Shown piece after piece: positions 24,600 through 37,845 of a stretch of DNA of 64,000 nt. Location of the stretch: the NCBI GenBank assembly GCA_913058345.1, contig CAJXQR010000001.1, forward strand, positions 124,001-188,000. The letters run 5' to 3'. Under the pieces are notes generated by a model. It ran no database searches and was not told where the DNA came from. It was given only the letters and a program-made list of their open reading frames with translations. Position 1 is the stretch's first letter; every line of letters starts with the position of its first letter. The position numbers were made by a program, and so were the translations under genes. The stretch is from an uncultured Gammaproteobacteria bacterium (GTDB lineage: Bacteria > Pseudomonadota > Gammaproteobacteria > Pseudomonadales > Porticoccaceae).

Positions 24600-25889
24600 T
24601 TAACGTTGATCAATGGGTGTGACTGCGCGTTCGCTGGGGCCAGTATACAGCTGACGTGGGCGGCCTATTTTGTAGCTGTTGCTGATCATTTCATCCCAGT
24701 GGGCGATCCAGCCAACAGTGCGGCCGGTGGCAAAAATAACCGTGAACATCTCTGTGGGGATCCCTATGGCTTTCATAATAATGCCGGAGTAGAAATCGAC
24801 ATTGGGGTAAAGTTTTTTGCTGACAAAGTAGTCGTCTTCCAGAGCGATTTTCTCGAGACGCTTGGCAATCTTCAGCAGTGGGTCATTTTCCATGCCGAGT
24901 TCGGCCAGCACTTCGTCACAGGCTTCTTTCATGACTTGTGCGCGGGGGTCAAAGTTTTTGTAAACGCGGTGACCGAAACCCATTAAACGGAAGGGGTCGT
25001 TTTTGTCTTTGGCGCGCTTAACAAAGGTGTCGATATTTTTCTCGTCGCCAATTTCGTTAAGCATTTCGAGTACGGCCTGATTGGCGCCACCGTGTGAGGG
25101 GCCCCACAATGCGGCGATGCCGGCTGCAATACAGGAGAAGGGGTTGGCACCGGATGAGCCAGCAAGACGCACGGTAGAGGTTGAGGCGTTTTGCTCGTGG
25201 TCGGCGTGCAGGATAAACAGCTTGTCCATGGCCTTGGCGAGTACAGGGTTTACATTGGGTTCTTCGCACGGCGTACCGAACATCATATGCAGAAAGTTTT
25301 CGGCATAGTTCATGTCATTTCTGGGGTACATATAGGGCTGGCCGATGTAGTGCTTGTGGCACATGGCGGCGAGGGTCGGCATTTTTGCGATTAAGCGATG
25401 GGCTGTTATCTTGCGGTGCTGAGGGTCGGCGATGTCCAGAGAGTCGTGATAGAAGGACGACATCGCCGCGACGACTCCGCACATGATAGACATGGGGTGA
25501 GCATCATATCTAAAACCGGAAAAAAACTGTTCGATGGAGCGGTTGACCATTGTGTGGTTGCTGATCAGGTCTTCAAAATCGGTTTTCTGCGTGGGGTTGG
25601 GTAGCTCTCCGTTAAGAAGGAGGTAACAAGTCTCAAGATAGGTGGTATTTTGCGCCAGATCATCAATAGGGTAGCCACGGTGCAGTAGCACGCCCGCGTT
25701 ACCATCAATAAAGGTGATTTTCGATTCGCAGGAAGCCGTAGATGTGAAGCCGGGGTCGAAGGTGAAAACGCCATTACCGGTCAGCGAGGCAACATCAATT
25801 ACATCGGGGCCGAGTGTGCCCGTTCGTATAGGCAGTTCAACGGCGTCTGCGCGGCCCTCAATGCTGAGAGTGGCTTTCTTATCGGTCAT
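24600..25889 (-). CDS. gltA: Citrate synthase, type II
   Basis: 429 aa, condenses oxaloacetate and acetyl-CoA. Family motifs: [13 protein letters not shown] near the start (characteristic of the hexameric, NADH-regulated gram-negative type), [14 protein letters not shown] and [13 protein letters not shown] with the active His, and the catalytic Asp in VDFYSG. ATG at 25889. It is divergent from the sdh-suc operon, a common arrangement in gammaproteobacteria. Confidence 0.97.
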   Translation of the reverse strand: MTDKKATLSIEGRADAVELPIRTGTLGPDVIDVASLTGNGVFTFDPGFTSTASCESKITFIDGNAGVLLHRGYPIDDLAQNTTYLETCYLLLNGELPNPTQKTDFEDLISNHTMVNRSIEQFFSGFRYDAHPMSIMCGVVAAMSSFYHDSLDIADPQHRKITAHRLIAKMPTLAAMCHKHYIGQPYMYPRNDMNYAENFLHMMFGTPCEEPNVNPVLAKAMDKLFILHADHEQNASTSTVRLAGSSGANPFSCIAAGIAALWGPSHGGANQAVLEMLNEIGDEKNIDTFVKRAKDKNDPFRLMGFGHRVYKNFDPRAQVMKEACDEVLAELGMENDPLLKIAKRLEKIALEDDYFVSKKLYPNVDFYSGIIMKAIGIPTEMFTVIFATGRTVGWIAHWDEMISNSYKIGRPRQLYTGPSERAVTPIDQR

Positions 25890-26291
25890 AGGGTTCCCCT
25901 GGTAAACATTTCGGAAGGCGACAGCGTGGCCAGCCGCTATTGCAAAGCCCGGAACTCTAGCCTTCTCGACTAAGGTTTGTCAATTTGCATTGAGTGTTTT
26001 TTGGGGTTTTCAGGATGGGGTAATATTGTGGTGCGTTGGTGGGTTGGCGTGCACAATAAAAGGGCGGAAGATGTGATTGCAGCCCTATATAGAGGTGTTT
26101 TAGCGTTCTTATATGGAGGTGTTGGAAAATCTTGGTTCGTTGTAATTGAGAGCTAATACTCCTATACTGCCCCGCGTTATTAAAGTTGCTCTGGCTTGGC
26201 TCTTGATGGGCTTTTCCGGCAATAATGTTTCTTCATTTTTAATTTGACGCCTAAAAATAACGCCCCTTGTGGGTTTGAGGTATAGCTAGTT
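25890..26291. other. Divergent regulatory region between gltA and sdhC
   Basis: About 400 bp holding both promoters of the TCA block. Long T- and G-rich stretches near 25990-26040; no assured -35/-10 pair. A GAGGT lies 8 nt before the sdhC GTG start. Confidence 0.5.
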
Positions 26292-26669
26292 GTGAAAGAT
26301 AAAAGACCTGTCAATTTGGATATTGGAACGATTCAGCTTCCAGTTACCGCTTATGTTTCCATTCTTCATCGCATCTCCGGTGTCGCGCTCTTCGTTATCA
26401 GTGGGCTGTTTATCTGGATGCTTGATCGTAGCCTGACGTCTGAAGAGACTTTTGCGGCCTTGCAAAGTCTGCTCACTCACCCTCTGGTTAAGCTGGTGTT
26501 GTGGGCTATGTTGGCGGCACTAGCCTACCACCTGGTGGCGGGTATTCGGCATATGTTTATGGATTTCGGCATTGGTGAAACACTGGAGGGCGGTAGATTG
26601 GGTGCGAAGCTTGTACTTATTATCGCTGCACTATTGATTCTTTTCGCAGGAGCCTGGGTATGGCTGTAA
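26292..26669 (+). CDS. sdhC: Succinate dehydrogenase cytochrome b556 subunit
   Basis: 125 aa, three TM helices (about 25-45, 65-85, 105-123). It binds heme b and ubiquinone together with SdhD. Signatures: RPVNLDIGTIQLPVTAY, SILHRISGVALF and HLVAGIRHMFMD with the heme-ligating His. GTG start at 26292. The end overlaps sdhD by 10 nt, indicating translational coupling. Confidence 0.95.
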   Translation: MKDKRPVNLDIGTIQLPVTAYVSILHRISGVALFVISGLFIWMLDRSLTSEETFAALQSLLTHPLVKLVLWAMLAALAYHLVAGIRHMFMDFGIGETLEGGRLGAKLVLIIAALLILFAGAWVWL

Positions 26670-27031
26670 CAAATGTAACGAGTTTTGGGCGCAGCGGGCT
26701 ATCTGATTGGCTTGTGCAACGTGTCAGTGGTGTCGTGCTGACAGTTTATTTGCTGGTTATCGCTGCTTATTTGCTGTTCACGCCCGAAGTTGACTACGCG
26801 AGCTGGAAAGAGCTGCACAGCGGCTTATGCATTCGCCTGTTAACAGTTTTTGCCGTTCTGTCACTCGCAGCACATGCCTGGATTGGTATGTGGGGTGTGC
26901 TGACAGACTATGTCACGGTTCGCTTGATGGGACCTAAAGCTACCCCGTTGAGGGTGTTTTTGCAGTTGGGCATGATCGCAGTCATTTTTGTCTACGTGGC
27001 CTGGACTGTCGCTATTCTCTGGGGGAAATAG
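26660..27031 (+). CDS. sdhD: Succinate dehydrogenase hydrophobic membrane anchor subunit
   Basis: 123 aa, three TM helices. [21 protein letters not shown] opens the quinone site and the helix [16 protein letters not shown] supplies the second heme His. It lies between sdhC (overlap) and sdhA (4-bp gap). Confidence 0.93.
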   Translation: MAVTNVTSFGRSGLSDWLVQRVSGVVLTVYLLVIAAYLLFTPEVDYASWKELHSGLCIRLLTVFAVLSLAAHAWIGMWGVLTDYVTVRLMGPKATPLRVFLQLGMIAVIFVYVAWTVAILWGK

Positions 27032-27035
27032 GTTA

Positions 27036-28808
27036 ATGGCTAAAATGAGAACAATCTCTTTTGATGGCGTCATTATTGGCGGTGGTGGTGCGGGTATGCG
27101 CGCCTCTTTGCAGTTAGCGCAATCGGGCTATAAAACAGCCGTGATTACAAAGGTGTTTCCAACACGATCCCACACCGTATCCGCTCAGGGTGGTATTACC
27201 TGTGCTATTGCGAGTGATGATCCGCAGGATCAATGGCAATGGCATATGTATGACACAGTCAAAGGCTCTGATTATATTGGTGATCAGGATGCTATTGAGT
27301 ATATGTGTCAGGTTGGCCCCGAAGCGGTGTTTGAACTTGAGCACATGGGCTTACCTTTTTCTCGTACTGAAGAAGGCCGTATTTATCAACGCCCCTTCGG
27401 TGGTCAATCGAAAGATTACGGCAATGGAGGTCAGGCGGCGCGCACGTGTGCAGCAGCAGATCGCACCGGCCATGCTTTGTTACACACGCTTTATCAGGCC
27501 AACCTTAAAGCCAATACCGTTTTCCTTAACGAATGGTTCGCCATCGACCTGGTGAAAAATAAAGACGGTGCGGTGGTCGGTGTTATCGCCATTGATATTG
27601 AAACGGGAGAGACGGTTTACGTTAAGTCGAAGGCGACAGTCTTTGCCACGGGCGGGGCGGGGCGTATTTACGCCTCGACTACCAATGCTCATATTAATAC
27701 CGGTGACGGCATTGGTATGTCGCTGCGGGCGGGCTTCCCGGTACAAGATATTGAAATGTGGCAGTTCCACCCCACAGGTATCCACGGTGCTGGTGTTCTG
27801 GTTACCGAAGGTTGCCGCGGTGAAGGCGGTTATCTGGTCAATAAAGATGGCGAGCGCTTTATGGAACGTTACGCGCCCAATGCCAAAGATCTTGCTGGGC
27901 GCGATGTTGTCGCTCGCTCAATGGTACTGGAAATTCTTGAAGGCCGTGGTTGTGGTCCCGATGGTGATCATGTGCACTTGAAGCTCGATCATCTTGGCGA
28001 AGAAGTGTTGCACAGTAAGCTGCCTGGCATTTGTGAGTTGTCTGAAACCTTTGCCCACGTTGACCCGGTGACTGATTTGGTGCCTGTGGTGCCAACGTGT
28101 CATTACATGATGGGCGGCATTCCCACTAACGTGAGTGGCCAGGCCTTGACACTTGGCAGCGACGGCAAAGAGCAGGTTATTGATGGTCTTTTTGCCTGTG
28201 GTGAAGTGGCCTGTGTTTCGGTGCATGGTGCTAACCGTCTCGGCGGTAACTCATTGCTAGACTTGGTGGTCTTTGGTCGCGCCGCGGGTTTGTTTATTGA
28301 AGAATCACTGCGTGAAGGTTCTTCTTTAGCGGATGCTACCGATGCCGACATTGATGCAGCCTGTGCTCGACTCAATCGTTTAAACGGTAGTGAAAACGGC
28401 GAGAAAACAGCCGACCTGCGCAAAGAGTTGCAGACCATTATGCAAAACCATTTTGGTGTCTTTCGCCGTGGTGACTATATGCAGGAAGGTGTAAAGAAAT
28501 TAGCCGATCTGCGTCAGCGTATCGAGAATGTAAAACTGGATGACAAATCAGCGGCTTACAACACCGCGCGCATAGAGGCATTGGAATTACAGAATCTGCT
28601 CGAAGTTGCCGAGGCGACAGCCATTGCTGCCGAAGAGCGTAAAGAGAGTCGCGGTGCTCACGCCCGTGAAGACTTTACTGAGCGCGATGATGAAAACTGG
28701 TTGTGTCACTCCATTTATTTTCCTGGTGATAAAAGCGTGTCCAAGCGCGAGGTTAATTTTGCGCCCGTTACGCGCGAAGCCTTCGCGCCGAAAGCACGTG
28801 TTTATTAA
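27036..28808 (+). CDS. sdhA: Succinate dehydrogenase flavoprotein subunit
   Basis: 590 aa, oxidises succinate to fumarate. FAD dinucleotide loop [11 protein letters not shown]; flavin-linking His in [11 protein letters not shown]; active-site HPTG in WQFHPTGI; catalytic Arg region [14 protein letters not shown] 27036 ([11 protein letters not shown]) follows sdhD by 4 bp; an upstream in-frame extension is not family-like. Confidence 0.97.
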   Translation: MAKMRTISFDGVIIGGGGAGMRASLQLAQSGYKTAVITKVFPTRSHTVSAQGGITCAIASDDPQDQWQWHMYDTVKGSDYIGDQDAIEYMCQVGPEAVFELEHMGLPFSRTEEGRIYQRPFGGQSKDYGNGGQAARTCAAADRTGHALLHTLYQANLKANTVFLNEWFAIDLVKNKDGAVVGVIAIDIETGETVYVKSKATVFATGGAGRIYASTTNAHINTGDGIGMSLRAGFPVQDIEMWQFHPTGIHGAGVLVTEGCRGEGGYLVNKDGERFMERYAPNAKDLAGRDVVARSMVLEILEGRGCGPDGDHVHLKLDHLGEEVLHSKLPGICELSETFAHVDPVTDLVPVVPTCHYMMGGIPTNVSGQALTLGSDGKEQVIDGLFACGEVACVSVHGANRLGGNSLLDLVVFGRAAGLFIEESLREGSSLADATDADIDAACARLNRLNGSENGEKTADLRKELQTIMQNHFGVFRRGDYMQEGVKKLADLRQRIENVKLDDKSAAYNTARIEALELQNLLEVAEATAIAAEERKESRGAHAREDFTERDDENWLCHSIYFPGDKSVSKREVNFAPVTREAFAPKARVY

Positions 28809-28830
28809 TCTACGTAGGGCTGCCTAAGAT

Positions 28831-29535
28831 ATGCTCAAAGTAAGTATTTATCGTTATAACCCCGATATAGATTCTGCACCGTATATGCAGGATTTTCAGT
28901 TGGACACCCAAGGCAAGGACATAATGGTGTTGGATGTGCTCGAGCAGCTTAAAGCCGAGGATCCAACACTCGTTTTCCGCCGCTCCTGCCGTGAAGGCGT
29001 TTGTGGCTCCGATGGTGTTAACATCAACGGCAAAAACGGCCTGGCCTGTGTCACGCCACTCTCTGAATGCGTCAAGAACAACACCTTGATTTTGCGTCCT
29101 CTTCCCGGATTACCGGTGATTCGCGATCTGGTGATCGATATGGCGCAGTTCTATGCTCAGTACGAAAAAATTCAGCCCTATCTAATTAACGACACCCCAG
29201 CACCGGCGATCGAACGCTTGCAGTCGCCGGAAGATCGGGAAAAACTTGATGGTTTATACGAGTGCATACTTTGCGCCTGTTGTTCAACCAGCTGTCCTTC
29301 GTTCTGGTGGAATCCCGAGAAGTTTATCGGTCCAGCGGGATTGTTACAGGCTTACCGCTTTTTAGCGGATACCCGTGACACAGCAACAGAAGAGCGCTTG
29401 TCAAAACTCGACGACCCCTTTTCGGTTTTTCGTTGTCACGGTATTCAGAACTGTGTGGCGGTCTGCCCCAAGAGTCTTAACCCGACTCAGGCAATCGGGC
29501 ATATTCGCACAATGCTACTTAGCAGCGGCACCTGA
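28831..29535 (+). CDS. sdhB: Succinate dehydrogenase iron-sulfur subunit
   Basis: 234 aa, carries electrons from FAD to quinone. The [2Fe-2S] ligands are in CREGVCGSDGVNINGKNGLAC, the [4Fe-4S] in CILCACCSTSCP and the [3Fe-4S] in CHGIQNCVAVCPKSL. Twenty-two bp follow sdhA. A hairpin, GCAGGGGGAA with TTCCCTCTGC (29555-29581), separates it from sucA. Confidence 0.97.
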   Translation: MLKVSIYRYNPDIDSAPYMQDFQLDTQGKDIMVLDVLEQLKAEDPTLVFRRSCREGVCGSDGVNINGKNGLACVTPLSECVKNNTLILRPLPGLPVIRDLVIDMAQFYAQYEKIQPYLINDTPAPAIERLQSPEDREKLDGLYECILCACCSTSCPSFWWNPEKFIGPAGLLQAYRFLADTRDTATEERLSKLDDPFSVFRCHGIQNCVAVCPKSLNPTQAIGHIRTMLLSSGT

Positions 29536-29554
29536 ATAAAGTTCGCTCAGCACT

Positions 29555-29581
29555 GCAGGGGGAACGTAGACTTCCCTCTGC
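29555..29581 (+). other. Intercistronic hairpin between sdhB and sucA
   Basis: 10-bp stem (one G-T pair) with a 7-nt loop and no T-run. More likely an RNA-processing or stability element that sets the sdh/suc ratio than a terminator. Confidence 0.55.
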
Positions 29582-29626
29582 TTAGCAAGCCCCCTATTCG
29601 CTAATCATTAAGTCAGGACTAGAAAG

Positions 29627-32461
29627 ATGCAAGACAGCATCATGGAGCAGTTTCTCAGTTCGTCCCACTTCTCAGGGGGCAATGCAGCCTATATTGAAGG
29701 CTTGTACGAAACCTATTTGCATAATCCCAATGGGGTGCCAGAAGAATGGCGGGCCTTTTTTGATTCCCTGCCGCATATTAATGGTTTTGCAGGCGCTGAC
29801 TCCTCCCACGCGACTATTCAGTCGCACTTTGAATTATTGGGCCGCAAACGCTCTCGGCCTTTGCCGACCCCGGGTTCCGGTGGGATCAATGTTGAGCACG
29901 AACGCAAACAAGTTAAAGTACTGCAGCTCATAGCGTCCTATCGCGAACGTGGTCACCAGAAAGCCAATCTTGACCCTCTCGGCTTGATGGAGAGAGAAGA
30001 TGTTCCGGATTTAAAACTTGGTTTTCACGGTTTAACGGACGCCGACCTCGATACAACCTATCAGACCGGGCCTCTTTACATCGGTAAAGAGGAAGCATCC
30101 TTACGGGAAATTATTGAGCATATGGAGGCGACCTACTGTGGGCAGGTAGGTCCTGAATTTATGCACATCACCTCACTGGCTGAAAAACAGTGGCTGCAAC
30201 AGCGCTTTGAATCGGTGCAATCGCGCCCAACCTATGGCAATGAGGCGCGCATTAGTGTGCTACAGCGCTTGACCGCTGCTGAAGGTCTGGAAAAGCACCT
30301 CGATTCGAAGTATCCGGGCACAAAGCGCTTTGGTCTGGAAGGCGCTGAAAGCATGATTCCTATGCTTGACGGTTTAATTCAACGTGCCGGTGAGTATGGC
30401 GCGCGCGAGATTGTTCTCGGCATGGCGCATCGTGGCCGCTTAAATGTGCTGGTCAATGTGCTGGGTAAAAACCCCGCTGAGTTGTTTGAGGAGTTTGAAG
30501 GTAAAAAGCTGCTCAACACCTCGGGCGATGTCAAATATCACCAGGGCTTTTCCTCGAATGTGATGACGCCCGGCGGCGAGCTGCATCTGGCCCTCGGCTT
30601 TAACCCCTCTCATCTGGAAATTTCCGCTCCGGTTATTGAAGGTTCGACCAGGGCTCGTCAGGACAGGCGTGGCGATACCGAGGGTACGCAAGTGGTACCC
30701 ATAATTATTCATGGCGATGCGGCTTTTGCTGGCCAGGGTGTGGTGATGGAAACTTTCCAGATGTCACAAACCCGCGGCTACAAAACCGGTGGCACCGTAC
30801 ATCTGGTGCTTAACAACCAGGTGGGCTTTACGATTAGTCGGCGTGAAGATGCGCGCTCTACGGAATATTGCACTGACATCGCGAAAATGGTGCAGGCACC
30901 GATTTTCCACGTCAATGGTGATGATCCTGATGCGGTGATGTTCACCACTTTACTGGCGATGGACTATCGCTATCAGTTTGGTAAAGATGTTGTGATTGAT
31001 CTGGTTTGTTATCGTCGCAGCGGCCATAACGAAACGGATGAACCCTCCGGCACTCAGCCATTGATGTATGAAAAAATTCGCCAACACAAGACCACGCGCA
31101 CGTTATATGCTGAAACCCTCGCAGCTGAAGCGCTGATTTCGGCAGAAGCATCGAAGGCAATGCTCGATGATTATCGCGATAGGCTTGACCGTGGTGAACA
31201 CGTTGCCAGTAATCTCGTTTCACAGCCTGACGAAGACTTGTTCGTCGACTGGGCGCCTTACCTTGGTCACGACTGGGATGCAGAGGCTGATACCTCAATT
31301 GACCTGTCTGTGTTGAGGCAAGTGGCGGAAAAAGCGAATCACATCCCCGAGGGAATTGTGGTTCAGCGACAGGTGCAAAAAATTTACGACGATCGTCGTA
31401 AAATGGCTGGCGGGGCTTTACCACTGAACTGGGGGATGGCTGAAATTCTGGCCTATGGTACTTTGCTGGAGCAGGGCTACAGCGTACGCATGACTGGGCA
31501 GGACTCCGGCCGCGGCACTTTTTCTCATCGTCACGCAGTCGCGTACAATCAAAAAGACGGCGAAACCTATACTCCTTTACTGCATATCAAGGAAGATCAG
31601 CCCCTTTTTGCGCTGTACGACTCTTTCTTGTCCGAAGAGGCGGTACTGGCGTTTGAGTATGGTTACAGTACTGGAACCCCGCATGGCTTGGTGATCTGGG
31701 AGGCGCAATTTGGCGATTTTGCTAACGGCGCTCAGGTTGTCATCGATCAATTTATTACCAGTGGTGAGCAGAAATGGGGGCGACTGAGTGGCCTTACTAT
31801 GCTCTTGCCACACGGTTACGAAGGGCAGGGGCCTGAGCATTCCTCGGCTCGGCTCGAACGTTTTTTACAGCTGGCTGCCGAACACAATATTCAAATTTGT
31901 AATCCGACCACACCTGCACAACTCTTTCATATGTTGCGTCGCCAGGCCATCCGTCCAATGCGCAAGCCCTTGATAGTGATGAGTCCCAAGTGGATTTTAC
32001 GCCATAAGCTGGCCACTTCTTCTCTCGAAGAGCTTTCGGAAGGTGAGTTCAAAGCGATTATTCCTGATGATCTTGACCAGAAGAAGGTGAAACGTGTCGT
32101 CCTGTGTAGCGGCAAAGTCTATTACCACCTGCTCGAAGAACGCGAGTTGCGCGAACAAAACGATGTGGCTTTGATACGTATAGAGCAGCTTTATCCCTTT
32201 GATGAGAAGGCACTGACCACTGTATTAAAGGGATACAAAAATTTACAGGATATTTTGTGGTGTCAAGAAGAGCCACTGAACCAGGGTCTCTGGTTTAACG
32301 GCCAGCACCACATACGCAAAGCAATACAGGCAAGTAAAAGCCCTCTTTATTTGCGCTACGTGGGTCGACCTGCACGAGCAGCACCCGCTGGGGGATATAT
32401 GTCTACCCATTTAGAAGAACAAAAGAAATTCGTCAACGAAGCCCTGGATCTTAACTTTTAG
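29627..32461 (+). CDS. sucA: 2-oxoglutarate dehydrogenase E1 component
   Basis: 944 aa, thiamine-diphosphate-dependent decarboxylase of the 2-oxoglutarate dehydrogenase complex. N-terminal OdhN helix (SGGNAAYIEGLYETYLHNP), GMAHRGRLNVLVNVLGK, the ThDP/Mg segment GDAAFAGQGVV, ILAYGTLLEQG and the C-terminal WCQEEPLNQG. AGGA precedes ATG 29627. Followed by sucB after 53 bp. Confidence 0.97.
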   Translation: MQDSIMEQFLSSSHFSGGNAAYIEGLYETYLHNPNGVPEEWRAFFDSLPHINGFAGADSSHATIQSHFELLGRKRSRPLPTPGSGGINVEHERKQVKVLQLIASYRERGHQKANLDPLGLMEREDVPDLKLGFHGLTDADLDTTYQTGPLYIGKEEASLREIIEHMEATYCGQVGPEFMHITSLAEKQWLQQRFESVQSRPTYGNEARISVLQRLTAAEGLEKHLDSKYPGTKRFGLEGAESMIPMLDGLIQRAGEYGAREIVLGMAHRGRLNVLVNVLGKNPAELFEEFEGKKLLNTSGDVKYHQGFSSNVMTPGGELHLALGFNPSHLEISAPVIEGSTRARQDRRGDTEGTQVVPIIIHGDAAFAGQGVVMETFQMSQTRGYKTGGTVHLVLNNQVGFTISRREDARSTEYCTDIAKMVQAPIFHVNGDDPDAVMFTTLLAMDYRYQFGKDVVIDLVCYRRSGHNETDEPSGTQPLMYEKIRQHKTTRTLYAETLAAEALISAEASKAMLDDYRDRLDRGEHVASNLVSQPDEDLFVDWAPYLGHDWDAEADTSIDLSVLRQVAEKANHIPEGIVVQRQVQKIYDDRRKMAGGALPLNWGMAEILAYGTLLEQGYSVRMTGQDSGRGTFSHRHAVAYNQKDGETYTPLLHIKEDQPLFALYDSFLSEEAVLAFEYGYSTGTPHGLVIWEAQFGDFANGAQVVIDQFITSGEQKWGRLSGLTMLLPHGYEGQGPEHSSARLERFLQLAAEHNIQICNPTTPAQLFHMLRRQAIRPMRKPLIVMSPKWILRHKLATSSLEELSEGEFKAIIPDDLDQKKVKRVVLCSGKVYYHLLEERELREQNDVALIRIEQLYPFDEKALTTVLKGYKNLQDILWCQEEPLNQGLWFNGQHHIRKAIQASKSPLYLRYVGRPARAAPAGGYMSTHLEEQKKFVNEALDLNF

Positions 32462-32514
32462 ACCTGTGTGAATGGCTTAAAGTGATCCGTTTTAATCAGG
32501 AAGGAAAATAGCCG

Positions 32515-33765
32515 ATGCTAATCGATATTAAGGTCCCAGCTTTCCCAGAGTCCGTTCAGGAAGGTGAGGTCGCAACCTGGCATAAGCAAGTGGGCGACAG
32601 TGTGCAGCGGGACGATTTATTGGTGGATGTAGAAACCGATAAGGTCGTGCTGGAAGTCGTCGCCGCCCAGAGCGGCGTGCTGGTAGAAATTCTCAAAGAA
32701 GAGGGCGCCATCTTACTCAGCGGTGAGGTGATGGCGCGCCTTGATAGCAGCGCTACAGGTAGCGCAGAAGCTGGTAGTACCCAAAGCGATGCTGCAGAAG
32801 TTGATGAGTCCGGCTCGTTAGAGGCTGCGGATGGTGATGCCGCCCCGGCTAGCCCGGCAGCACGGAAGCTTGCCGACGAAAAGGGTATTGATCTCGCCGC
32901 TGTTGTCGGTAGTGGTAAAGACGGGCGGATTACCAAAGAAGACGTCGTTAATTTCGTGCCAGCACCAGTGACGCCCTCCGCCCCGGCAACACCGGCTGCC
33001 AATCCAACACCCGCCGCTCCACAGGAGTCTGTCGATGGAGGGTTGAACCTCAGCGCTGGTGAACGTATTGAAAAACGGGTGCCGATGACTCGCATGCGTG
33101 CCCGCATTGCCGAGCGCCTGCTCGATGTTACGCAAACGACAGCCATGCTGACCACCTTTAACGAAGTGGATATGCACCGCATCATGGATTTGCGCAGCCA
33201 ATTTAAAGAACAGTTCTCCTCGGTACACAGCGGTACGCGGCTAGGCTTTATGGGTTTCTTTGTGCGCTCTGCCGTCGAGGCACTGAAACGCTTTCCACTG
33301 GTAAACGCCTCCCTTGATGGCTCTGATATTGTCTATCACGGCTATCAGGATATTGGGGTCGCAGTATCTAGTGACCGTGGTCTGGTGGTGCCTGTGTTAC
33401 GTGATGTTGATCAAATGAGCATCGCTGAAATTGAAAATAAAATTGCCGAGTACGGGGGTAAAGCCCGCGATGGTAAGCTGAGCATCGATGAAATCACCGG
33501 TGGTACTTTTACCATTACTAATGGCGGGGTGTTTGGCTCTCTTCTTTCAACACCAATTTTGAATCCACCACAGTCAGCCATTTTAGGTATGCACACGATT
33601 AAAGAGCGGCCCGTTGCCGAAGACGGGAAAGTGGTGATTCGTCCAATGATGAACCTTGCTTTATCCTATGATCATCGCATCATTGACGGTCGCGAAGCAG
33701 TGCTCTTTTTGGTCGCCATCAAAGATATGATTGAGAATCCAGCAAAGATTCTACTTGAGATATAA
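32515..33765 (+). CDS. sucB: Dihydrolipoyl succinyltransferase (E2)
   Basis: 416 aa. One lipoyl domain with the lipoylated Lys in [10 protein letters not shown] (about 43), a Pro/Ala-rich linker, the E1/E3-binding domain ([19 protein letters not shown]), a second linker, and the catalytic acetyltransferase-type core ending in [13 protein letters not shown] with the active His and Asp. Normal length. Confidence 0.97.
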   Translation: MLIDIKVPAFPESVQEGEVATWHKQVGDSVQRDDLLVDVETDKVVLEVVAAQSGVLVEILKEEGAILLSGEVMARLDSSATGSAEAGSTQSDAAEVDESGSLEAADGDAAPASPAARKLADEKGIDLAAVVGSGKDGRITKEDVVNFVPAPVTPSAPATPAANPTPAAPQESVDGGLNLSAGERIEKRVPMTRMRARIAERLLDVTQTTAMLTTFNEVDMHRIMDLRSQFKEQFSSVHSGTRLGFMGFFVRSAVEALKRFPLVNASLDGSDIVYHGYQDIGVAVSSDRGLVVPVLRDVDQMSIAEIENKIAEYGGKARDGKLSIDEITGGTFTITNGGVFGSLLSTPILNPPQSAILGMHTIKERPVAEDGKVVIRPMMNLALSYDHRIIDGREAVLFLVAIKDMIENPAKILLEI

Positions 33766-33783
33766 ACGTTAGTTTATTGATAA

Positions 33784-35247
<1,464 letters not shown>

Positions 35248-35333
35248 TAATCGAGTTCTGAGCACAGGAGACAAGAACGTTTCTGTGCAATGGCTTTTCG
35301 TTTTTTTTCTCGTCAACGAGTTGGGACTACAAC

Positions 35334-36500
35334 ATGAATTTACATGAATACCAGGGCAAACAGCTGTTTGCGGAGTATGGTTTGCCAGTATCCAAAGGCA
35401 TTGCTGCCGCGACAGCTGAAGAAGCTGTGGCAGCGGCCGATAAAATTGGTGGCGACAAGTGGGTGGTCAAAGCCCAGGTGCACGCTGGCGGTCGCGGTAA
35501 AGCTGGCGGTGTTAAGCTGGTTACTACCAAGGAAGAAATCAAGGCGTTTGCGGAGCAGTGGTTGGGAAAAAACCTGGTCACCTATCAAACCGATGCCAAC
35601 GGCCAGCCCGTCAGTCGGATTTTGGTTGAAACCTGCACCGATATTGCTGACGAGCTTTATCTCGGCGCTGTTGTCGATCGTTCCACTCGCCGCATTGTGT
35701 TTATGGCTTCAACCGAAGGCGGTGTTGAAATTGAGACGGTTGCCGAAGAGACACCGGAGAAAATCCTAAAAGCCGAAATTGATCCCTTGACAGGCGCCCA
35801 GCCCTATCAGGGCCGCGAGTTGGCCTTTGCCCTCGGTCTGAAAGGCCCTCAAATTGGTCAGTTCACGAAAATCTTCCTCGGTCTGGCCAAGTTGTTTAAA
35901 GAAAAAGACCTGGCACTACTGGAAATTAATCCGCTGGTGATTACTGATGAGGGCAACCTTCACTGTCTCGATGCCAAAATCGTTATCGACAGTAACGCCA
36001 TGTACCGCCACCCCGAACTAAAAGAGTTTCACGATCCCAGCCAGGAAGACGCGCGCGAAGCACAAGCTGCTGCGTGGGAGCTTAACTATGTTGCCCTCGA
36101 CGGCACTATTGGCTGCATGGTGAATGGCGCTGGCCTGGCCATGGGTACGATGGATATTGTCAAAATTCATGGCGGCTTCCCTGCTAACTTCCTCGACGTG
36201 GGCGGCGGTGCGACAAAAGAGCGCGTTACCGAAGCGTTTAAAATCATCCTCTCTGACGACAACGTGAAGGCCGTCCTAGTCAATATCTTCGGTGGCATTG
36301 TCCGTTGTGACCTGATTGCCGAGGGTATTATCGGTGCTGTAGAAGAAGTCGGCGTCAACGTGCCAGTTGTCGTGCGCCTCGAAGGTAATAATGCCGATGT
36401 GGGTTCTAAGGTCCTGGCCGATAGCGGCTTGAATATTATCGCTGCTACAAGCCTGACCAACGCAGCAGAAGCAGTCGTTAAAGCAGCGGAGGGTAAATAA
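35334..36500 (+). CDS. sucC: Succinyl-CoA synthetase beta subunit
   Basis: 388 aa, ATP-grasp subunit. [34 protein letters not shown] and the C-terminal [17 protein letters not shown] and [12 protein letters not shown] are family signatures. Its TAA overlaps the ATG of sucD by one base. Confidence 0.97.
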   Translation: MNLHEYQGKQLFAEYGLPVSKGIAAATAEEAVAAADKIGGDKWVVKAQVHAGGRGKAGGVKLVTTKEEIKAFAEQWLGKNLVTYQTDANGQPVSRILVETCTDIADELYLGAVVDRSTRRIVFMASTEGGVEIETVAEETPEKILKAEIDPLTGAQPYQGRELAFALGLKGPQIGQFTKIFLGLAKLFKEKDLALLEINPLVITDEGNLHCLDAKIVIDSNAMYRHPELKEFHDPSQEDAREAQAAAWELNYVALDGTIGCMVNGAGLAMGTMDIVKIHGGFPANFLDVGGGATKERVTEAFKIILSDDNVKAVLVNIFGGIVRCDLIAEGIIGAVEEVGVNVPVVVRLEGNNADVGSKVLADSGLNIIAATSLTNAAEAVVKAAEGK

Positions 36501-37372
36501 TGAGTATTTTGATCGATAAAAACACCAAGGTCATTTGCCAGGGCTTTACCGGCTCGCAGGGCACTATGCACTCTGAACAGGCGCTGGCCTATGGCACGCA
36601 GCTGGTTGGTGGTGTAACTCCGGGTAAGGGTGGCCAAACTCACCTGGATCTGCCCGTGTTCAATACGGTCGCCGATGCCGTTGCTGAAACGGGCGCCGAC
36701 GCCTCAGTTATTTATGTACCTGCACCTTTCTGTAAAGACTCTATCCTTGAAGCCGCCAACGCTGGTATCAAGTTGATTGTCTGCATCACAGAAGGCATCC
36801 CGACGCTGGACATGCTTGATTGCAAGGTTAAGTGCGACGAGCTTGGCGTCATCCTCATTGGTCCTAACTGCCCAGGTGTTATTACTCCCGGTGAGTGCAA
36901 AATTGGCATTATGCCTGGCCACATCCACCTGCCAGGTAAAGTCGGTGTTGTTTCGCGCTCCGGTACCTTGACCTATGAAGCAGTGAAACAAACCACTGAC
37001 TTTGGCTTCGGTCAATCCACCTGTGTTGGTATTGGTGGTGATCCCATTCCCGGTTCCAGCTTTATCGATATTCTCGCTCTGTTCGAGAAAGATCCTAAGA
37101 CTGAAGCTATTGTCATGATCGGCGAAATCGGTGGCACAGCTGAAGAAGAAGCCGCGGCCTATATCAAAGCCAATGTCACGAAGCCCGTTGTTTCTTACAT
37201 CGCCGGTGTGACTGCACCTGCAGGTAAGCGCATGGGCCACGCTGGCGCCATCATCTCCGGTGGTAAAGGCACGGCTGACGAAAAATTCGCTGCTCTTGAA
37301 GATGCCGGCGTAAAAACCGTACGCAGCCTTGCCGAAATTGGTAACGGCCTGAAAGAAATCACTGGTTGGTAA
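36500..37372 (+). CDS. sucD: Succinyl-CoA synthetase alpha subunit
   Basis: 290 aa. CoA-binding [25 protein letters not shown] and phosphorylated His in [12 protein letters not shown]. Last gene of the sdh-suc operon; a strong terminator follows. Confidence 0.97.
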   Translation: MSILIDKNTKVICQGFTGSQGTMHSEQALAYGTQLVGGVTPGKGGQTHLDLPVFNTVADAVAETGADASVIYVPAPFCKDSILEAANAGIKLIVCITEGIPTLDMLDCKVKCDELGVILIGPNCPGVITPGECKIGIMPGHIHLPGKVGVVSRSGTLTYEAVKQTTDFGFGQSTCVGIGGDPIPGSSFIDILALFEKDPKTEAIVMIGEIGGTAEEEAAAYIKANVTKPVVSYIAGVTAPAGKRMGHAGAIISGGKGTADEKFAALEDAGVKTVRSLAEIGNGLKEITGW

Positions 37373-37388
37373 TGTTCGCCCTGTGCTG

Positions 37389-37415
37389 AAAAAGCGGCTT
37401 CGGCCGCTTTTTTTG
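37389..37415 (+). terminator. Rho-independent terminator of the sdh-suc operon
   Basis: Stem AAAGCGGC with GCCGCTTT and the stable TTCG tetraloop, followed by a T-run. Confidence 0.93.
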
Positions 37416-37474
37416 TGTCTGCTGGTGCTCAAACTTTAGCGCGCTGTTCATCCGTTTTTATAGGACTGGCAGGT

Positions 37475-37696
37475 CTATCCGAGTTTTTCTAGGGACACAA
37501 ACTTATTCCTGGCATCGTATTTAAGTTCAAAATGCCCCTGCACACCATCGTGGTTGACAAAGCGCCGCAAGTGCTCTGCCGGAAAACTCAAGCTCGTCCC
37601 ATCTGTACCGCGTACCACCACCTGCCGTGCACTACCTTTATAGACGCGCAAGTATTCCTGGGCTGAAATATTAAGATTAAAGAAACTACTGGGCAT
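37475..37696 (-). CDS. DUF2835 family protein
   Basis: 73 aa, soluble. Shows the small-family pattern FFNLNISAQEYLRVYKGSA, then VVVRGTDGTSLSFPAEHLRRFV and HGVQGHFEL-like HDGVQGHFEL. Function unknown; common in gammaproteobacteria, usually as a lone gene. Confidence 0.85.
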   Translation of the reverse strand: MPSSFFNLNISAQEYLRVYKGSARQVVVRGTDGTSLSFPAEHLRRFVNHDGVQGHFELKYDARNKFVSLEKLG

Positions 37697-37845
37697 GGGG
37701 CTTTATTGACTCTCACAGCGCTATCATTTGGCGGCCTATCTTAACGCAAGTGTCTGGTATCCAAGTAAATCTGACCCTCTTTGGTTCTCTATAAGCTAAA
37801 ATAAACGCCGCTATCGACAACAGCCCGCTAAATGAAGGATGACAG

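Noticed and set aside
26286-26480. Minus-strand frame inside sdhC
   Set aside because: Antisense shadow of sdhC with no ribosome site or family match.
29555-29581. Rho-independent terminator between sdhB and sucA
   Set aside because: The stem is good but no T-run follows, so it is recorded as a processing or stability hairpin.
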